Part shown: piece after piece, positions 25,237 through 37,800 of the stretch
How positions within the stretch are numbered: position 1 is the stretch's first letter
How the letters are laid out: each line of letters opens with the position of its first letter
NCBI GenBank assembly: GCA_947846985.1
Contig: CANTUZ010000001.1
Span: 117,817,757 to 117,881,756, forward strand
DNA from: Fratercula arctica
Taxonomy: Eukaryota; Chordata; Aves; Charadriiformes; Alcidae
Direction: 5' to 3'
DNA: 64,000 nt
Program-made: the position numbers and the translations under genes
The notes under the pieces: model-generated
The model's database searches: none
What the model saw: only the letters and a program-made list of their open reading frames with translations
What the model was told of the DNA's origin: nothing

Positions 25237-27095
25237 ACATTATTCTTTGGATGGATTTTTCAGCTCTAAAAGCCGTTGCCACAACTTTTACCCACCTGTG
25301 ATTTTTCAGTGTCACTTTCCATTATGCTCCTTCTCAGCTGCAAGAAAGGAGAAAAATTATGAGCTCTTTCATGAAGGATATAGCTTTATTTTACTTGGGA
25401 TGAGAAATTAAGGATGCCCTGACTGACAGCATGTGGTTTCTATTTCTGTTTATAAGCAGCCTTACAATAGTAGGTCAAAAGGATTAGAGGAAGGTCAGTG
25501 TTACTGTTTCTAGAGGAAACCAGCAATTGTAGATTCACTTCAATGTTCTTGCTTTCCAAAGAAAGTGGAAATCTTATATGACAGGGTTTTTCAAACACCT
25601 GCTCTTTTTCTTTTTCTTTTTTTCTTTAGTAATTGAAGTAAAGGAAAGAGTTGTGGGGTTATTTACCTCTCGTTTTTCCCTTTCATCCACTACATAATAA
25701 ATATTATACAGTGAGGAAAAAAGGTTAATTTGTTGTCTGATAGGCCCCGAAATATTTTTTGTTTTAACTACAAGGCAAAGAAACAACTATATCAATTATT
25801 TATGGCAAAAACACAGGGAGGGGCTATAATATCTCTGAACAACAGCACAGTCAAATACTGTAAAAGAGCAAAATATTCTCTGCAGTTCACTTTTTCCATT
25901 TTCCATTCTCTCACAACTGTCTGATCTTGCTGTTCACCAGCATAATAAGGAAAAAGAATCCACTCAATTACATAGTTTACATCAGTTTATCGATTTATTA
26001 ACAACTTGTAAAGAACTGCCAATCTGTGACCTACACGTTCAGGATCGATACCCACAATAGAGCAGGTGAATCACTACGCTCGGCACTTGAAAAATGTTAA
26101 TTTGCACTCACAAATGTCCAGGATTCTTGCTGCTTTGTTGCTCCTTTTCAAGTTGATTCCTTTTTCTAAAGTTTCCCTACAATTCCCTGGTTACTGTTCC
26201 ATCCAGCTGATGGGCATCTCCCTCTTTAGAGTGATGGGAGTTCGGCGTGCCACGCGCGCACAGCTTACACCTCCCTATCTTACCAGGCTCTTCTGGACAA
26301 GGTGGGCTACGTGTACACCCCCCTGCCTAGCCATGCCACGCGTCCCACTGCTGAAAGCCTGTCGGGGTGGAGAAACTGCATCCTGTACGCACAACCGCAA
26401 CACATGCACAGCAAATGGGGCACACCTGAATTTTTCTGAATGGCACAGTGTCAGCCTCACTCCATGAGGACCTATTTCTCCTTCCAGGAAAAAAAGAACT
26501 GCAATGCTCCAGCTGCTTTTAATGGTTGAAAAATCATGTCCCCTTGAGTGAGAAGATAAGCTGAGAGGTTTTTTTAATTAAAACTCGCTCTTCCTCATCT
26601 TTATCCCAAAAGTGTCTTTCATGGTAAAAGCCAACCTTTCTATCATTCCCTGACGCTCCAGGTATGTCTTGCAGCCTACCTCTTTGCTCTCTTTTATAAG
26701 GAAACTAGATTGCATTTACATACTGTAAAACAGGACCTGTACATCACCAGACACATTCTGACTCAACCACAGGAACACATTGTAGCAAACCAACCTGCAA
26801 AATGACAGTATTGCTCTGCTGCAGGAAGCAGTATTTCCTTAGGAAACACATGCAGCACACTTCATATTGATGCAGGCAAAAAGCCGACAGCAGTGAGCTG
26901 CACGCTGGCCTTCCAGGTTGCCTTCACAGGGATGAAGTTAGGGTGCCCTCTGTGATGTCAGCAGTGAAGACGTTAATGCAGCTCATCCGTGAGGACATCA
27001 CCGTAGAGGGAGGGCAGGGACATACCACAGACCTCCCAGATACAATAGCTATCAAAGCGACCGCTGCCTCTGACCGTCAGGCAGATCAGCTGAAT

Positions 27096-27556
27096 CTGTT
27101 GGAGTGAGTCCAGAGGAGGGCAACTAAGATGACGAGAGGGCTGGAGCACCTCTCCTATGAATACAGGCTGAGAGAGTTGGGTTATTCAGCCTGGAGAAGG
27201 CTCCAGGGAGACCTTATAGTGGCCTTCCAGTACCTAAAGAGGGCCTACAGGGAAGATGGAGAGGGAGTTTTTAACAGGGAGTGTAGGATAAGATGAGGGG
27301 TAATAGTTTTAAACTGAGAGAGGGGAGACTTAGAACAGACATTAGGAAGAAATTCTTTAATCTCAGTGTGATGAGACACTGGAACAGGTTGCCCAAGGAA
27401 GCTGTGGATGCCCCATCCCTGGAAGTGTTCAAGGCCAGGCTGGATGGGGCTTTGAGCAGCCTGGTCTAGTGGGAGGTGTCCCTGCCCAGGGCAGGGGGTT
27501 GGAACTAGATGGTCTTTAGGGTCCCTTCCAACCCACACCATTCTATGATTCTATGA
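27096..27556 (+). mobile_element. CR1 LINE 3' fragment with intact tail
   Basis: A 5'-truncated CR1 on the + strand. It begins in the ORF2 C-terminal region (CTGTTGGAGTGAGTCCAGAG, equivalent to the LLERVQRR block). It passes through segments encoding [30 protein letters not shown] and FRTDIRKKFF-like sequence with stops and frameshifts. It ends in the short CR1 3' UTR (GGTCCCTTCCAACCC followed by ATTCTATGATTCTATGA). The retained tandem octamer at 27540-27556 sets the exact 3' end, as CR1 normally ends in this microsatellite rather than poly(A). I see no target-site duplication, which is usual for CR1. Confidence 0.97.
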
Positions 27557-27891
27557 ATCTCCTGTGCTGGGTGGGTGAGCCCACATTTCAGTGATGCAGC
27601 ACCTCCATGCGCAAGGGCTCCTGATGCTGACAAGGCTGTAGGGCCTGGCACTATCCCCTGCCCACCAATGCAGCTGTACTCATAAGGCTGCTCATGAACA
27701 CAGCCTCCCATTTCCAGCACGCCCCAAAGTATCACACATGTGTCCTCTAGTTCTTGGCCCTGGGAAGATTTTACCCTGGAAGTGTAGATTTGCAGAATGA
27801 ATGCTGCCAGGGAAATTAAAGGGAAAATCAGAGTGGAAATGGACTCTTAGATGGATATGCCATAGTGGTATAAAACAGCTAAAGAATCAGG
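27557..27891. other. Spacer between two convergent CR1 copies
   Basis: 335 bases of unique sequence separating the 3' tails of the + and - CR1 fragments. No feature is seen within it. Confidence 0.8.
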
Positions 27892-28370
27892 TCACAGAAT
27901 CACAGAATGGTAGGGGTTGGAAGGCACCTCTGGAGATCATCTAGTCCAACCCCCCTGCCAGAGCAGGGTCACCCAGAGCAGGCTGCGCAGGAACATTTCC
28001 AGGCAGGTTTTGAATGTCTCCAGAGACGGAGACTCCACCACCTCTCTGGGCAGCCTTTTCCAGTGCTCTGCCACCCTCAGGGTAAAGAAGTTCCCCCTCA
28101 TGTTTAGGTGGAACTTCCTGTGCTCAAGTTTGTGCCCGTTACCGCTTGTCCTGTCACTGGGCACCACTGACAAGAGCCTGGCCCCATCCTCCTGACACCC
28201 ACCCTTTAAGTATTTATAAGTGTTGATAAGGTCCCCCCTCAGTCATCTTTTTTCCAGACTGAAGAGACCCAAATCCTTCAGCCTTTCTTCATAAGAGAGG
28301 TGTTCCAGTCCCCTAATCATCTTCGTAGCCCTTTGCTGCACCCTCTCCAGCAGTTCCCTGGCCTTCTTAC
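27892..28370 (-). mobile_element. CR1 LINE 3' fragment, opposite orientation to its neighbour
   Basis: Reverse complement of a CR1 3' end. The + strand starts with TCACAGAATCACAGAATGG, the complement of the terminal repeats, followed by GGTTGGAAGG...GATCATCTAGTCCAACCCCCC. The minus-strand frame at 27937-28173 encodes the C-terminal part of ORF2p ([47 protein letters not shown]). The copy ends upstream at about 28370 in the region equivalent to LLERVQRR. Wording in the tail (CAGAGCAGGGTCACCCAGAGCAGG) differs from the copies at 10170, 27096 and 58786, so it belongs to a different CR1 subfamily. Confidence 0.96.
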
Positions 28371-31149
28371 TGTTTTTCTCCCTCTTCCAGTTTTAGCATA
28401 TGTTTTGTTTAGATGAGGTTTTGTTTAGATTGGTTGGGTTTTTTTAATTACTGTTTTTACCACAATCTTGTTTATGCTACAATTTTCATGATTTTGTCTT
28501 GAACTCATTTGATTACTCATCATATTTTTACAACTTTCATTTGTAGAACTATTATCTTTTGATCTTCTGCTGTTTTCCCGTATGTTTAAAGATTTCAAAA
28601 CTAATTAAGATGATTAACTAAAAAAGACTAATTGCATTCATAAATGAGATGTGTTGCTTCTGATTAGCAGGTGGCTCTTTTCTGTTTTGGATACATAAAA
28701 GCAGATGGAAATGTGGCAGACTTAGCTATATTTAATCTGCCCACTTCCTTCCAGACCGCTCCATTTTCCAGTTAACATTGCTAATGACAAGGAAACCTAT
28801 GAAAGCGTCAGATTACTTTTTTTTCTTTTTGCCTTTGCCATTTCCCACTTGGCAACAGATGTCTTATTTGAAACCCTGGCCATTCTTAACTGAGAGTTTC
28901 CAAACTGTTTTTTTCTAAACGTTCTATTCACAAGCTTCAAGCTACCTGGAAGGGCAGAAGGAGAAAACATACTTAAAAAATAAGAATTCTGCTTCTGATT
29001 TTGGTGTGCAATGAATGGTATAAATATTCCTCAGTGACGATTTTCAAAGAAAAGCCGTCTAAAAAGACTCCTTTTGCTCTCAGGTTCTTTTTTGCTATAT
29101 TTCAATATAAAAGCAGACATGTAACACTTTTTCCTACATCCAAGATTTTTGAGTATTACCAGAGATGCTACTCTGAATCAGCTGCTTCACTGTACTGTAT
29201 TCTTCTTTCATTTAGACTTCTTTTTAACTCTTACTTCTCTTAACCTCTGCCTTTCTATTTCACTTTTTACTCCTTATTTAACCTTTTCTGTGCTACCACT
29301 TTTGATACAATATGTGCAACTCAACCCTTCTCCAAACATTGTTTTTTTCCTCACTTGAGCAATTTTCTTGTTGACACGCTAAATAAGACAGCCCACTTTA
29401 GTCAACATCTGCGCATCTGATACATATTTTTTTTGTAAGTAACAGATAAAGAGACACCAAAAAGTAGAATGTCTTTTCATTGCCCTATGCGTAGTATCAG
29501 AGAAGAAAGAAAACAGTCAGATACGTTTTGCAAGTTCATAAGTTCAAAGTGCTGGGAAAACTAGATCACCTTTTCCTGTTCGTAGTTTTACAGTGATAGT
29601 ATCCCTTATAATTAACAGTGTGTAATTTATTTTTCAGTTGTTATCGGTGTCTTGTTTCTTACTATTGAGCATAGGTATGCTAAATGCATAGCTCAATAAG
29701 AACTTGCTTACAAGCCTTATGTACCTTCACGTATCTTTTTCCACTGCTTCAGAATTACCTTTAAAAATGTGTAATTAATTGTTAGCCAAATGTATTGAGG
29801 ATAATGTCAAAAAGTTTTTTCTTTGTGGCACTGACAATCTGTAACAATTTTACCACCTCACAAATAAGAACAACAAAAAAATAACAGCCACATGACAGTA
29901 TGGGAAATAACTAGTTCATGGAGGCCTAAGGAATGGTGTTAACTTATAAATTTTATATCTAGAATACAAACACTACTTGGAAGTACATGAAAACAATTTA
30001 ACAGTTTAAGTGTGTCTGGAGCCAGTTTGCTTCTCAGAGGTTACTTCTTATAAAAGAAGTACAACATGAATCAGATGTTGACCACTCTAAGTTATAGTGC
30101 TTACTGTGTAAAACTGTATTTTCCATACGCTTTTATCAGAATAACTCTACAAAAGCTTATCTGGGATTTATGCAAGTAAATTTTGGTTATATGGGCCAAA
30201 ATGACTTATTTGATGGGAACTTTTCGATAATGCAGCACTTTTGATTTAAATGGAGGTATTCCAGAGTAAGTGAGAGGATGGGGGAAAAATAAGAAATTAA
30301 AAAATCAGACAATAGAAATTCAATTATATTGAAGAAAAACCTCAAATTCTTCCATACCAAATTCTGATGCTTTAACTGTCTTCAATAGATCTGGTCCCAC
30401 ACTTCTTCTGTAAATATATAAGAAATTAGTATAATTGTTGAGATGTCTATCAGCTTCATTTGTGTTGTGTGAGGTAATCAAAAACCGGTGAGAATATAAT
30501 ACATAAAGGATGGAACACAACATCAGCTGCTTAAAGTAACGGTGAAAGTGAAAAACAAGTGAACGGATATACGTAGTGGGTGCTGATGGTGTAGATTTCC
30601 ACCTGCATTCAATAGCGAGAAGGGTTACCCTCCCTAACCCTCATTTCTTTTTATCTCAGTTCTTCTCTATTCAGACATACACACTAAACAATAGGACTGA
30701 AATGCAAAGATGCGTAGCTTTTAAGATAGCAGTAATGAGAAAGTGTGCTAAGTCCCAATCACAAATGAAAAGGACTACACTGGCATTCAAAATAGGAAAA
30801 TGTGGTACCAGGGGATTTTCCGAATTCAAGGCTTTTATTATATCCAGTATATTATTGTGAATAATAGCATGACAGAATTTTAAACCAAATCCAGATCTTC
30901 TTGTCTTGTTTAAGATATTTGTCTTCAGCAAAAAGTTTAGATGTGTAAGGCTTCAAGGATTTTGCAAGGAGTCCGTGAGCGCAGCTACATAGAGATATTT
31001 AATTTTGGTTCAAAAAACAAAACCTGGAAGGTATCTTTGCCAGTAAATTTGAGTAAGTGCTATTCGTACCGATGCTATTGAATACTAGCATCCTGCATCA
31101 TCTGTTTAAAGTGCTGTTATAAGGAACCATATGACTCAGGGAATTGGTA

Positions 31150-31180
<31 letters not shown>

Positions 31181-33163
31181 ATAGCTATAATCTGAAACAG
31201 ACGGAGGCAGACCAGGAGTCAATGCCATGTAATTCCCATCTACTGACTTTAGTAAAATTAGTCTGTGTCCTCCAGACAATTTCTATAGAAGAAATACTGT
31301 AGCCACAATAGGAGGGAAAAAAATCACTGGCACTGGTATCTGGCATTGACGAGAACAGGAAAACCAAGAAATTGTCTGGGGGAATATGTGGTCGTCCTAA
31401 AATAAGTAAGTGGAAGTGTTTCAGTAAAGAAGGTAAGGGAAAATTGTTTGCAGGAAGTTTTCATCTTTCTGTGGCACTGGCAACTCTCATAAACTTGAAC
31501 CCACTTGAAATTTTAAGCGTTCACCACTCATAAGGGAACATTAGACAATACAAATTGTGCATCCTGTAAAGAGTGGGCAAAATCCACAACCTGTACACAT
31601 CAATACACTCTACACATGTCACCTCAGAACAACATACAGTCTTCAGCTGCTCTGACACAGCTGGTCAAACCCGTAGAGAGTTGCGCATCATCACCACAGT
31701 AAGAGGCATTCAGACTTATTTACAGATCTGAGAACAGCCTTTCGTTGGAAACTCCCAGTACAGCAAGGTTTCCAGTGATTTACTCTGTGTCCTGATCTAC
31801 ATTTGTGATTGTGCAGCCTCAACCTGTTGCTCCATTGCACCTGCCTCCGCTCACAAGGTAACAAACTATACCGGACAGTCCTTGGCAGATTTTAAGTTGC
31901 AAAATACTGGATACCACCGCTACTGCAGCAATAGGCCTCCTGCTACAGAGAGGCTAACAACGAATGAAAAAAAACCCAAATGCATGAAGGAAAAAAGCAC
32001 AGTGCAGTCATTCTGTATGAAGCTGAAATTCGGATAACCTCAACACCACCAAGAATATCAACAGATGAAAGAAAAGACCTCAGGGTTACTTTTAGCTGGG
32101 ACACGTGATACCGATGCACGGTAACCTGCAGATATGCTACACAGGTGACATGCGACTCCTCATCTGGTGATCCCTTCTCCCATCTGCAATGAATATAAAT
32201 CAGGGTCAGGAGGCTTGAATTGCAGCGAGGTGTACTATGGGCAACGTGAAGCTGTGTAATGATGCCATTTTTCAAACACAGTTTGGATCCTTTCTGGAAA
32301 GAGGACCTGGACTAGTTTATCCTAGTGTTAACTGGGAAACTCAAAGAACAATTGTCTCCATTCATGTGCTGGGAGCCCTGTTAATCTTTAGCTGTGATGA
32401 CATTGACAAATCTATAATACTGAAACTGAAAAATACATAAGTATCTCAGGACATCATGGGCAACGTATTAATAACCATCAGAACAAATGTGCCAGACTAA
32501 CAGACACTTCCCTACAATCACATGTATGAACTTTTATTAATACAATTAAACAGTGGGATTTAGTTTGGATATATAGATGGTCTCCTAGGACTCCTAAAGA
32601 AAGTTCTGTACCTTTTCAATTTGTAAATGTTTAGATTATTAGAGATATGCCAAACAGGAATCATTAACGTTTAAAAGAAATTATTTTTCCTTGCATAAAA
32701 CATGCTTTAGTTACCTAGATTACCAAACGACAGAGCTCAGCTCTTAGTTTAGAAATAAGATATGTTGGTCCTCTCTACCCTCCACAGCATTTTTATATTT
32801 AACAGCGCCTCTTTAAAGCAAGACATAAAAATAGCCAGTAACTGGAGGAACCATTGCTAATGTTTCTCTTCATTTCTAGTTTGTTTTTTCAGTTCATCAG
32901 TTATGATTTATTTCTTGCGAATTATGCACATAAATGAAATGGATAGAAATATCTTTAAGTGGAGATTAACTTTTGACTAACTTTTTTTCCCCACACCCTT
33001 TGAACATGAAAATATTCTTTTGGTGATGAAAAAAGTACATTTTTCTATTTTCAATTATTTCACCTAGTTTATGCTAAACCACACACAGACTGGCAGGTCC
33101 TGTACCCAGAAATAACTTTCATTAGAACAGTACAAGAAATTAATTTTTTGGTTGACTAGTGTG

Positions 33164-33181
33164 TTTTTTTTTTTTTTTTTT
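33164..33181 (+). repeat. Poly(T)18
   Basis: An uninterrupted run of T. Confidence 0.9.
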
Positions 33182-33840
33182 AAATTCCCTTTAAAAATGA
33201 AATGGAATTAAATAGAATAATAGAATTCCAAAATGAAAAACATCAAAATAAGTCATAACAGTTTCTAGGTGGTTTTTTTTCTCCCCACTCCCACCCTTCA
33301 TTTGGAGTAGGCAAAGGTGGGAAGACATAGGGAGAAAAATAAATTCTTTGAACCTGACGTGATATCAGCCTGTTTCAGTCAACTGAAGAGGCATTTGTCT
33401 TTCTCTGCCCTCTCTCTTGCTTTTGTTCATCACAGGCAGATTTACGATGTCAAAGCCAGGATTTTGGCACCTGTTTTCCCACCAGTTTTTAATGAGAACT
33501 GAGCATCCAAATCCTCTTTGGACAGCTTTTGAAACAGCAGCCCTAACTTCTTCATTATGCTTTTTGGGTAATATAGAGGCAACCCTTCCGTCAGAGCATC
33601 CAGCCATGAGGACCTTTCCAGGGTGGTGCAGCCCACAGGACACGTGCAGAGGGAGGGGACATGGGAGAGCTGGAGCTCTGATGGATGCCCCTCACCCATG
33701 GGGGCACCTCACAGCCCTCCACCTCCTCCTAGCACCCCTCATAGGGACCCACCATCACCAGCAGGAATTAGCACATACCCACGCTGACAGCAAGCGCTCA
33801 ACAGCCACATATGGCTCAACAGCCACAGGTTGAAAAAACA

Positions 33841-33859
33841 AACACACACACACACACTA
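33841..33859 (+). repeat. (AC)n microsatellite
   Basis: A short run of eight AC units. Confidence 0.9.
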
Positions 33860-34329
33860 CCACCCCTCCAAAACCCTCCTCCCAGCCCTGCATCACATTT
33901 CTACTCCTAGCAAATTCTTCCCACTGCCCTGGGCATTAATCCAGGTCATCCCTCTACCCCTCCTTCCTCCTCCTGGGTTTCCAAATTTGACTTTGCTGGC
34001 AGGATCTGACCAAGAGGTGAGTTGAGTTTCCCCCATCAGGACAGCCGTTTCCTCAGTCTGTTTCCCTATGCCCTGACCTGTGACAAAGTGGGGAAAGGAA
34101 GGGGAGCAGAAAGGAAAGGCAGACACTAAGAAATGAAGAGGAAAGCAGACAGGTAGCTGGCGCTCTCCCACCACCAGTGCATCCTTGCTGACCTGAGGCA
34201 CATCATTCTCAGCATGAATGCATTTCCCACATGCATTTGCCTAAACCAAGTTACTAGCTATTTGTTTGGTTGGTGGTTTGTTTTTTTTTGCAGCAGTCCC
34301 TTTTGATATCCATAATCTCCAGGAGAATA

Positions 34330-34800
34330 ATTCATGGTATTCTGTATAACATTACGAGGCTGTAGAGCAGAGCTGGCTGAACTCACCACAAAGGGTGCTA
34401 GATTAAATGCAGGTAACAGTTATGAATCGTTAGTTGTAATTTACTGGCTGCAGCAGGGGAAAGACAGAGGGCATGGTGTGGTTTTCACAGCATGAATTAG
34501 AGTTCTCTGGTGAAATGAGGCTGCTTTGTGCTGATTAAATTATAAGAAATGTGCACCTGGGCCACATAAAGACCTGACGTTCTCTCCCTATAGTTTGACT
34601 GGTAATATAAATGATGTACATCATAATTTCTGCATCATCTGAAAGTTTAATACATGTAATTGTGAGCTGCTTTTCTTCTGTGAAATTGCAAACACAGCAA
34701 AATTGCAGGCTTGGTGCTACTGATGAGTCATTCTTGGCCTGCTGTATCTGTATTACAATGGCCATACATAAAGAGAACCATGACACCCCAGTTTACCATC
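34330..34800. promoter_or_regulatory. Candidate conserved non-coding block
   Basis: Continuous complex sequence without repeats: GTTATGAATCGTTAGTTG, TAATTTACTGGCTGCAGC, GCTGATTAAATTATAAG, GGTAATATAAATGATG, CATCATAATTTCTGCATCAT, GTTTAATACATGTAATTGTG. The combination of TAAT cores, TGATGA/TCATCA and CAGCTG-like sites is typical of developmental enhancers in vertebrates. Frames on both strands are short and unrelated to known proteins. Confidence 0.35.
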
Positions 34801-37800
34801 ATTATCTGTTTTCTTTTGAGTTGTTTCCACAGCTGAAGGGTTCAGAAGGAGCCTGGGTCAAGCAGTGGGGGAGGAGGAGTTGAATTGGTAGCTTTTAATG
34901 GCGATGAGTTTGGTATGATCTCAGCCACCTAAAATAAACAGCATTTTGCATGATAGCTGAGGGAAAAGGCACTTACAAAAGAATAAGGTATACATGCAAA
35001 AGATCAAACATTAATAGACAAATGCAGAAAACTGAGCACGTTAAATAGCAGGGCATCTTTTACCCTTTATCAATACTTTTTGGAAGTTTAGTATACAACA
35101 TGGAAGGGAATTTAGACAATTTTGCTAAAATGGCAGCTATATAAAGATCCACCAAACATCCACCAAAAAAATCCATTCACTTAGTTGAAGAACTCCTTTG
35201 TCAATGATTTCTTCTTTAACCTTGTTTTCATCACAACTCCGGAAGTCTGGGATGTACATGTAGACACACTATTCTTTTCAGATGCTTTAAGTCTGAAAAA
35301 TTGTGTTGAATTAAAAAACCAGATGTTCTAAATTGGAGGTTAACAGCACCTCTTCACTTATTAAACATTTGAAAGAAAGTTAGTTACCAAAATAATGTAT
35401 TATTTCTTTAGAAATAAAATAGGCAAAGCTGAGGAGAAACATCCATATTTACTAGATCAAAAAGAATAAAACTCATCTTTGTGAACATTATAAAAAAGGA
35501 ATATTGGGAAAAAAAATCCTACGAAAGGATAATCTGGAGTGTATAGGATATACCTGCATACGAAGGCACTCCTGAGGAAGAGTTTGTTTTGTTCAATGCT
35601 AACTTCTGGTATTGCATACCCAATTTCTCTGACTTTTCAGGTTTTTTGGAAAGCAGAAAAGTGCTTTATTGATGGTCACTCTTTCTTTTGCAGATAACAG
35701 TGTGTATGTTTTCCACAGAAATAAAACTCAACTGAATATGGTGTTGTTACTCTTGAGTTGCAATTCAGTCAAATGATGCCTATCCCTTATTCACCTTGAA
35801 TAATCAGCTTTGAAGAGTTATTGAAAATAGTGATAGAAAACAGCTCGGACAAAAGCAAACTCAAGACAGTGCTTTCATAACTGCCTACCAAACTGACTGC
35901 TACTCCAGGCCAGATCATAGTAGACCACAGCCTTCATTAACTATAGGATCAATCTTGATGGTTACTCTGTACTCTTGAAGAGGATGAACTCTTTCAACCA
36001 AGCTCATACGCTCTTCTAATCTTAAGAAAACACATTCCTCTAAATCAAAGACCCATGGTAACTATGACACAGCATCACTGTGATATATAGCAAGAATTTG
36101 ATTAGGTAGATAGAGAACATACACCGTGGTTAGTGTAGGGGTTATGACAAGTTGTTCGGCCCTGAAATATTACCTTCTGCCTGGGGATGGATTTGGCATC
36201 TGCATTGCAGAGAATCTCAGATAGTAGTAAAATGCATAACAGGCGTATCCTGATATTATCTTGTATGAGAATGAGCAACTGGTGTTATTGGCGTCACTAA
36301 AAAAGACAAAGCATACTCGGATTATGTTTCAAATTCTGCTGATATAATAGTAAAACTCTTTCATTTAAAGAAGAAATTTTCTTCCCTAAACTCTAAAGTC
36401 TTCCAGGTGATGAAATTATTTCAACAGAACTTCATCCTACTAAGAAAAGAAATCCAACATATTTCAGCTGGCACAAGGGCTTACTGTCATTTCTTCTCTG
36501 AATAAAACTGAAAGCCGTTATTTCCTCCATGAGACTAAGTGAAAATACGGGAATATGAGAACCTGCATGAGTTAGATTTAAGGTACTACCAATAGCAGTT
36601 CTCTTGGTATAAGCTGTAAGCACTCATCGTTTGGTTCATCACTGATTGATACAAAGGGAGCAGTTCAGTTCAGAGTAAGTAGAGACGTGGTCCATGGAAA
36701 TCCCTGGACAAGCACTCTGACTCTGGTTTCTTCAGACCACAGAACCAGCTGAGGGAAAACATACTGGTTTGGAGTCTAACTGCCTTCTTTTCATTCTGGA
36801 CTAGATAGCTAAGTATAATAAATTACAGTTTCTGAGTAAGAGTTTGTTAAATTTTAAAATTATTGCAGGCAGAGGACACTTTTATCATCTGAAGTAAGGA
36901 AATGGGGCCTTGCAATATATGATTGTGGCAGCTCAACCACTCTGGGCATGAGAAGGCATTGCTCTTCTAAATTCTGAAAACAGGCTTACTCTTACATAGA
37001 CCTTATTGTTCATTGCTTTTTAGACTGGTAATAAAGGTAAGACAAGCTGGAGAAGCAAAGGCGACATAGTAAAGGACTATATCAAAGCCTGACCAATTTT
37101 TCCACAAGCTGGAATTTTCCCAAATACATGAGGGATCATGGTATCAGTGACTTGATTTCACAGAGCTTGCCAGGACTCAGTCCTTCTGTGCCAGAAATCT
37201 GCCACAAGAGTGAGCATGCCTACACTGTCACTTGGAAAACAAACATTTTCAGTCTTCCCTGACAGTGACACCACTCTGGATAAAAACATCAGACTCCAGC
37301 TAGGGCTTTAACATCTGTAATTCTTTTAAGGTTATGAGAGATAATCAGAAAAAATAAACCAAAGGAGCATAAGTACATATAAAGCGACAGAAGAAGGCTG
37401 TTGGAACTAGGCTGGTCCTGGGAAGAAATCATGCACTGGACACAAAGACCATTGAGCCATAACCAAATAGAGCAGAAGGACAGGACTGCTTATTTATTAA
37501 GCAATGCTCTGCCTCCCTTACTTGCAGCGCACAGTATCTCACTACAGTCTCACTGGGACTATTACCAGAGAAAATTACTGCTCGACATGAATAAATGTGG
37601 AAAAGTCTGGGTCTAAGCTTTTAAGTGGGGTTGGTTGTTTTTTTTCCTAATGTTTTAATGTGTTTTAAATTGTTTTTATTATTATGCACAGCTACATTAT
37701 ATGGGCAATTCTGTACAGATGAAGCTGAGGTGAGCTCTCTGTTGAAAGGTCAAGGCTTGTAAGTGTTACTAATTAGGGACACAGGCACAGAATGAGTTAT

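Larger units (their letters stand above)
22961..27095. other. Non-coding sequence, no gene seen
   Basis: Polypyrimidine and A-rich tracts, with a small pocket richer in CpG at about 26225-26370. Frames up to 133 codons (26066-26467) are unrecognised and overlap frames on the other strand. Confidence 0.7.
28371..34329. other. Non-coding AT-rich sequence, no gene seen
   Basis: T-rich and A-rich stretches, an (AC)n at 33841 and a GC-richer patch at 33590-33780. That patch carries open frames on both strands (33417-33833 + and 33442-33699 -) with no recognisable product. Confidence 0.7.

Noticed and set aside
27245..27541. Minus-strand frame of 98 codons
   Set aside because: Antisense of the + strand CR1 fragment.
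27917..28195. Open frames on the + strand over the second CR1 (92 and 66 codons)
   Set aside because: Antisense shadow of CR1 ORF2; the minus strand has the recognisable C-terminal region.
33417..33833. 138-codon + strand frame
   Set aside because: GC-richer patch keeps several frames open on both strands; the product resembles no family.
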